This document shows, piece after piece, positions 15,200 through 16,366 of a DNA stretch of 16,366 bases (its first letter is position 1; each line of letters starts with the position of its first letter). The position numbers and the translations under genes are program-made. The stretch lies in the NCBI GenBank assembly GCA_040255345.1, contig JBDZUV010000068.1, positions 1 to 16,366 of the forward strand, in the 5' to 3' direction. Source of the DNA: JAFDWI01 sp040255345. Its GTDB lineage: Bacteria > Actinomycetota > Acidimicrobiia > Acidimicrobiales > Iamiaceae. Under the pieces are notes generated by a model. The model was given only the letters and a program-made list of their open reading frames with translations. It was not told the origin of the DNA and did not search any database.

Positions 15200-15349
15200 T
15201 GCGCGACCTTTCAGTGTCGACCGAAGACGAATCGGTCCGGCGAGCGGACGGGTGACCCGAGGCACACGACGTCTGGTGTTCGCTTTTGGCCGTCCGCTGC
15301 GGGATCGGCCCTTCGACGCCGGTGAACAACTTGGCTCACGATGCCGTTC

Positions 15350-15355
15350 ATCCTA
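15350..15355 (-). promoter_or_regulatory. candidate -10 of the gyrB promoter
   Basis: Within the 296-base gap between DUF721 and gyrB, TGGTAGGAT on the minus strand gives an extended -10 (TAGGAT at 15355-15350, with TG upstream). No clear -35 was seen. It would leave a leader of about 145 nt in front of the gyrB TTG start. I see no gene in this gap. Confidence 0.4.
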
Positions 15356-15495
15356 CCAGGAGGGGACGACATTCTGGCGGTTTTCGGGGCCCCGGCGGGC
15401 CCTCGCCCCGGCGGCCCGGAAGCATCTCGACCCAGTGGTGTCGGCCACCGGACCACACCACGACGCGGGCGCGACCGACCGTCGCCGCGGACGTG

Positions 15496-15834
15496 TCAGC
15501 GAGGGCGGACCCGGGTCACGACCTCGGTCACGCCCGCGCCGGGAACCAGATCGTCGATCCGGGCCAGCAGCGTCGTCGCCTGCCAGCGCATCTGCGACGC
15601 CCACGCCGGATCATCGACCTCGACGTGCAGGCGTCCGTCGACCAGACGACCCGGCCGGGAGTGTTCCGCGGCCGCGGGGCCCACCAGATCGGCCCAGGAC
15701 TGCGCGATCCGGGTGAGCACCGGTGCCGGCGGCGCGCCCAGACCCGCGAGCACCCGGTCGAGGTCCCGACCGATCATCCCGGGCGGACGATGGTCGACAT
15801 CGTCGCGTCGGAGCGGAATCGGTTCGATCGCCAT
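15496..15834 (-). CDS. DUF721 family protein (DciA-like)
   Basis: The 112-residue protein shows the DUF721 pattern. An N-terminal helix is followed by RIAQSWADLVGPAAAEHSRPGRLVDGRLHVEVDDPAWASQM, where W47 in the SWADLVG motif and the DPAWASQM segment are diagnostic. A terminal helix and short strand follow. DUF721 includes DciA, which helps load the replicative helicase DnaB. In actinobacteria the gene normally stands between recF and gyrB. Here gyrB follows as expected (296-nt gap) but recF is not upstream; instead a divergent amidotransferase gene begins 71 bases away. ATG 15834 has only a poor GGGA close to it but is 6 nt from GACAAT, suggesting a leaderless transcript. Confidence 0.85.
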   Translation of the reverse strand: MAIEPIPLRRDDVDHRPPGMIGRDLDRVLAGLGAPPAPVLTRIAQSWADLVGPAAAEHSRPGRLVDGRLHVEVDDPAWASQMRWQATTLLARIDDLVPGAGVTEVVTRVRPR

Positions 15835-15840
15835 CGTCCC

Positions 15841-15846
15841 ATTGTC
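15841..15846 (-). promoter_or_regulatory. -10 box for a leaderless DUF721 transcript
   Basis: GACAAT (minus strand) matches four of six positions of TATAAT. It lies exactly 6 nt before ATG 15834, the same distance as at the DUF3566 and kinase genes. No -35 was recognised. Confidence 0.4.
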
Positions 15847-15892
15847 GCAGCATCCGTGTGTCGGGGCTGCTGGACGCGAGCTGCCGCCGTCC

Positions 15893-15898
15893 TACGCT
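15893..15898 (+). promoter_or_regulatory. -10 box for a leaderless amidotransferase transcript
   Basis: TACGCT lies 7 nt before the GTG at 15906, with no Shine-Dalgarno. The same hexamer stands 9 nt before the ATPase start at 805. It is divergent to the DUF721 -10, and both fit in a 71-base gap. Confidence 0.4.
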
Positions 15899-15905
15899 CA
15901 CCGGG

Positions 15906-16366
15906 GTGGGTGACCGATCGGGTTCGCTGGACGTGCTGATGCACGTGGCCTTCGAAGGGCCCGGTGCGATCGCCGCACGGGCGACCGACCGGGGCATGAC
16001 CGTCAGGACGCACCGGTTGTTCGACGGCGACGAGCTCCCCTCGCTCGGCGAGGTCGAACGCCTGGTCGTCATGGGCGGGCCGATGAACGTCGACGAGACC
16101 GAGCGCCACCCCGCCCTGGCCGAGGAGCGCGAGTGGCTGGCCGAGGCGGTGCGGCGCCGGATCCCGGTGCTGGGGATCTGTCTCGGGTCGCAGCTGCTGG
16201 CGCGGGCGCTCGGCGCCGCGGTGCGGCCGGGGCGCCGGCCCGAGATCGGCGTCGCCCCGGTCGAGGTCGGCGACCCCGACGATCCCGTCCTCGGCGGCCT
16301 CGCCCCCGGCACCGAGGTCCTGCACTGGCACGGCGACTCCTTCGAGCTGCCCGACGGCGCGACGCG
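15906..16366 (+). CDS. class I glutamine amidotransferase (GMP synthase-like), C-terminus cut off by the window edge
   Basis: About 153 residues of a stand-alone class I glutamine amidotransferase are present. The signature elements are RLVVMGGPMNV (52-62, oxyanion region), and VLGICLGSQLLARALG (88-103) with nucleophile C92. VLHWHGDSFELPDGA (138-152) is typical of COG0518 proteins. The catalytic His-x-Glu lies beyond the window. The family removes ammonia or a gamma-glutamyl group from glutamine-type substrates; without a synthetase domain or partner gene the actual substrate is unknown. GTG 15906 is chosen because it gives a full first strand (LDVLMHVAFEGPG) and stands 7 nt from a TACGCT box. 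ATG 15939 would cut into that strand. Confidence 0.85.
   Translation, partial: MGDRSGSLDVLMHVAFEGPGAIAARATDRGMTVRTHRLFDGDELPSLGEVERLVVMGGPMNVDETERHPALAEEREWLAEAVRRRIPVLGICLGSQLLARALGAAVRPGRRPEIGVAPVEVGDPDDPVLGGLAPGTEVLHWHGDSFELPDGAT

Noticed and set aside
10645..15325. Two very long plus-strand open frames (10645-13149 and 13163-15325) antisense to gyrA and gyrB
   Set aside because: They mirror real, motif-complete genes. High third-position GC keeps the opposite frame open, and the translations are low-complexity with no recognisable domain.
15211..15456. Minus-strand open frame in the gap upstream of gyrB
   Set aside because: It has no family features, is Arg/Pro-rich and overlaps the likely gyrB promoter and leader.

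Overview
The window is high-GC bacterial DNA from an actinobacterium. The order gyrB - gyrA - DUF3566 membrane protein - tRNA-Ile(GAT), with a DUF721 gene before gyrB, is the conserved actinobacterial gyrase neighbourhood. A WhiG/FliA-type sigma factor, an actinobacterial-type FlgN and a membrane-anchored cupredoxin protein make a flagellated (or formerly flagellated) member plausible. Acidimicrobiia is my guess and is not proven here.

Layout. On the left, a truncated NAD-dependent epimerase/dehydratase (minus strand, running off the left edge) diverges from a CtpE-like cation P-type ATPase (plus), which is followed by a FlgN-like flagellar chaperone (plus). A strong hairpin ends that unit and the converging minus-strand unit. 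The minus strand then carries, reading leftward toward that hairpin, a WhiG/FliA-type sigma factor, an orphan PAS histidine kinase and a three-cupredoxin NirK-like protein. From about 8.2 to 15.8 kb everything is on the minus strand. In transcription order it is DUF721, gyrB, gyrA, a small Tad/TadE-like protein, DUF3566 protein, tRNA-Ile, a 58-residue membrane protein, and a saccharopine-dehydrogenase-like oxidoreductase translationally coupled to it. At the right edge a class I glutamine amidotransferase (plus, truncated) diverges from DUF721.

How the parts fit. The gyrase block supplies replication and topology functions. The most interesting regulatory signal is a matching pair of sigma-28-like promoters with the same 15-nt spacer. 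One lies in front of the sigma-factor gene and one in front of flgN, which suggests autoregulation plus control of a flagellar chaperone 3.4 kb away. Several other genes appear to be transcribed leaderless: a TANNNT-like -10 box lies 6 or 7 nt from the start codon.

I found no CRISPR array, insertion sequence, prophage or toxin-antitoxin system, and no clearly unprecedented system. The most unusual items are the NirK-like protein lacking the usual catalytic histidine, the isolated flgN with its own promoter and hairpin leader, and the Tad-like gene inserted between gyrA and DUF3566.
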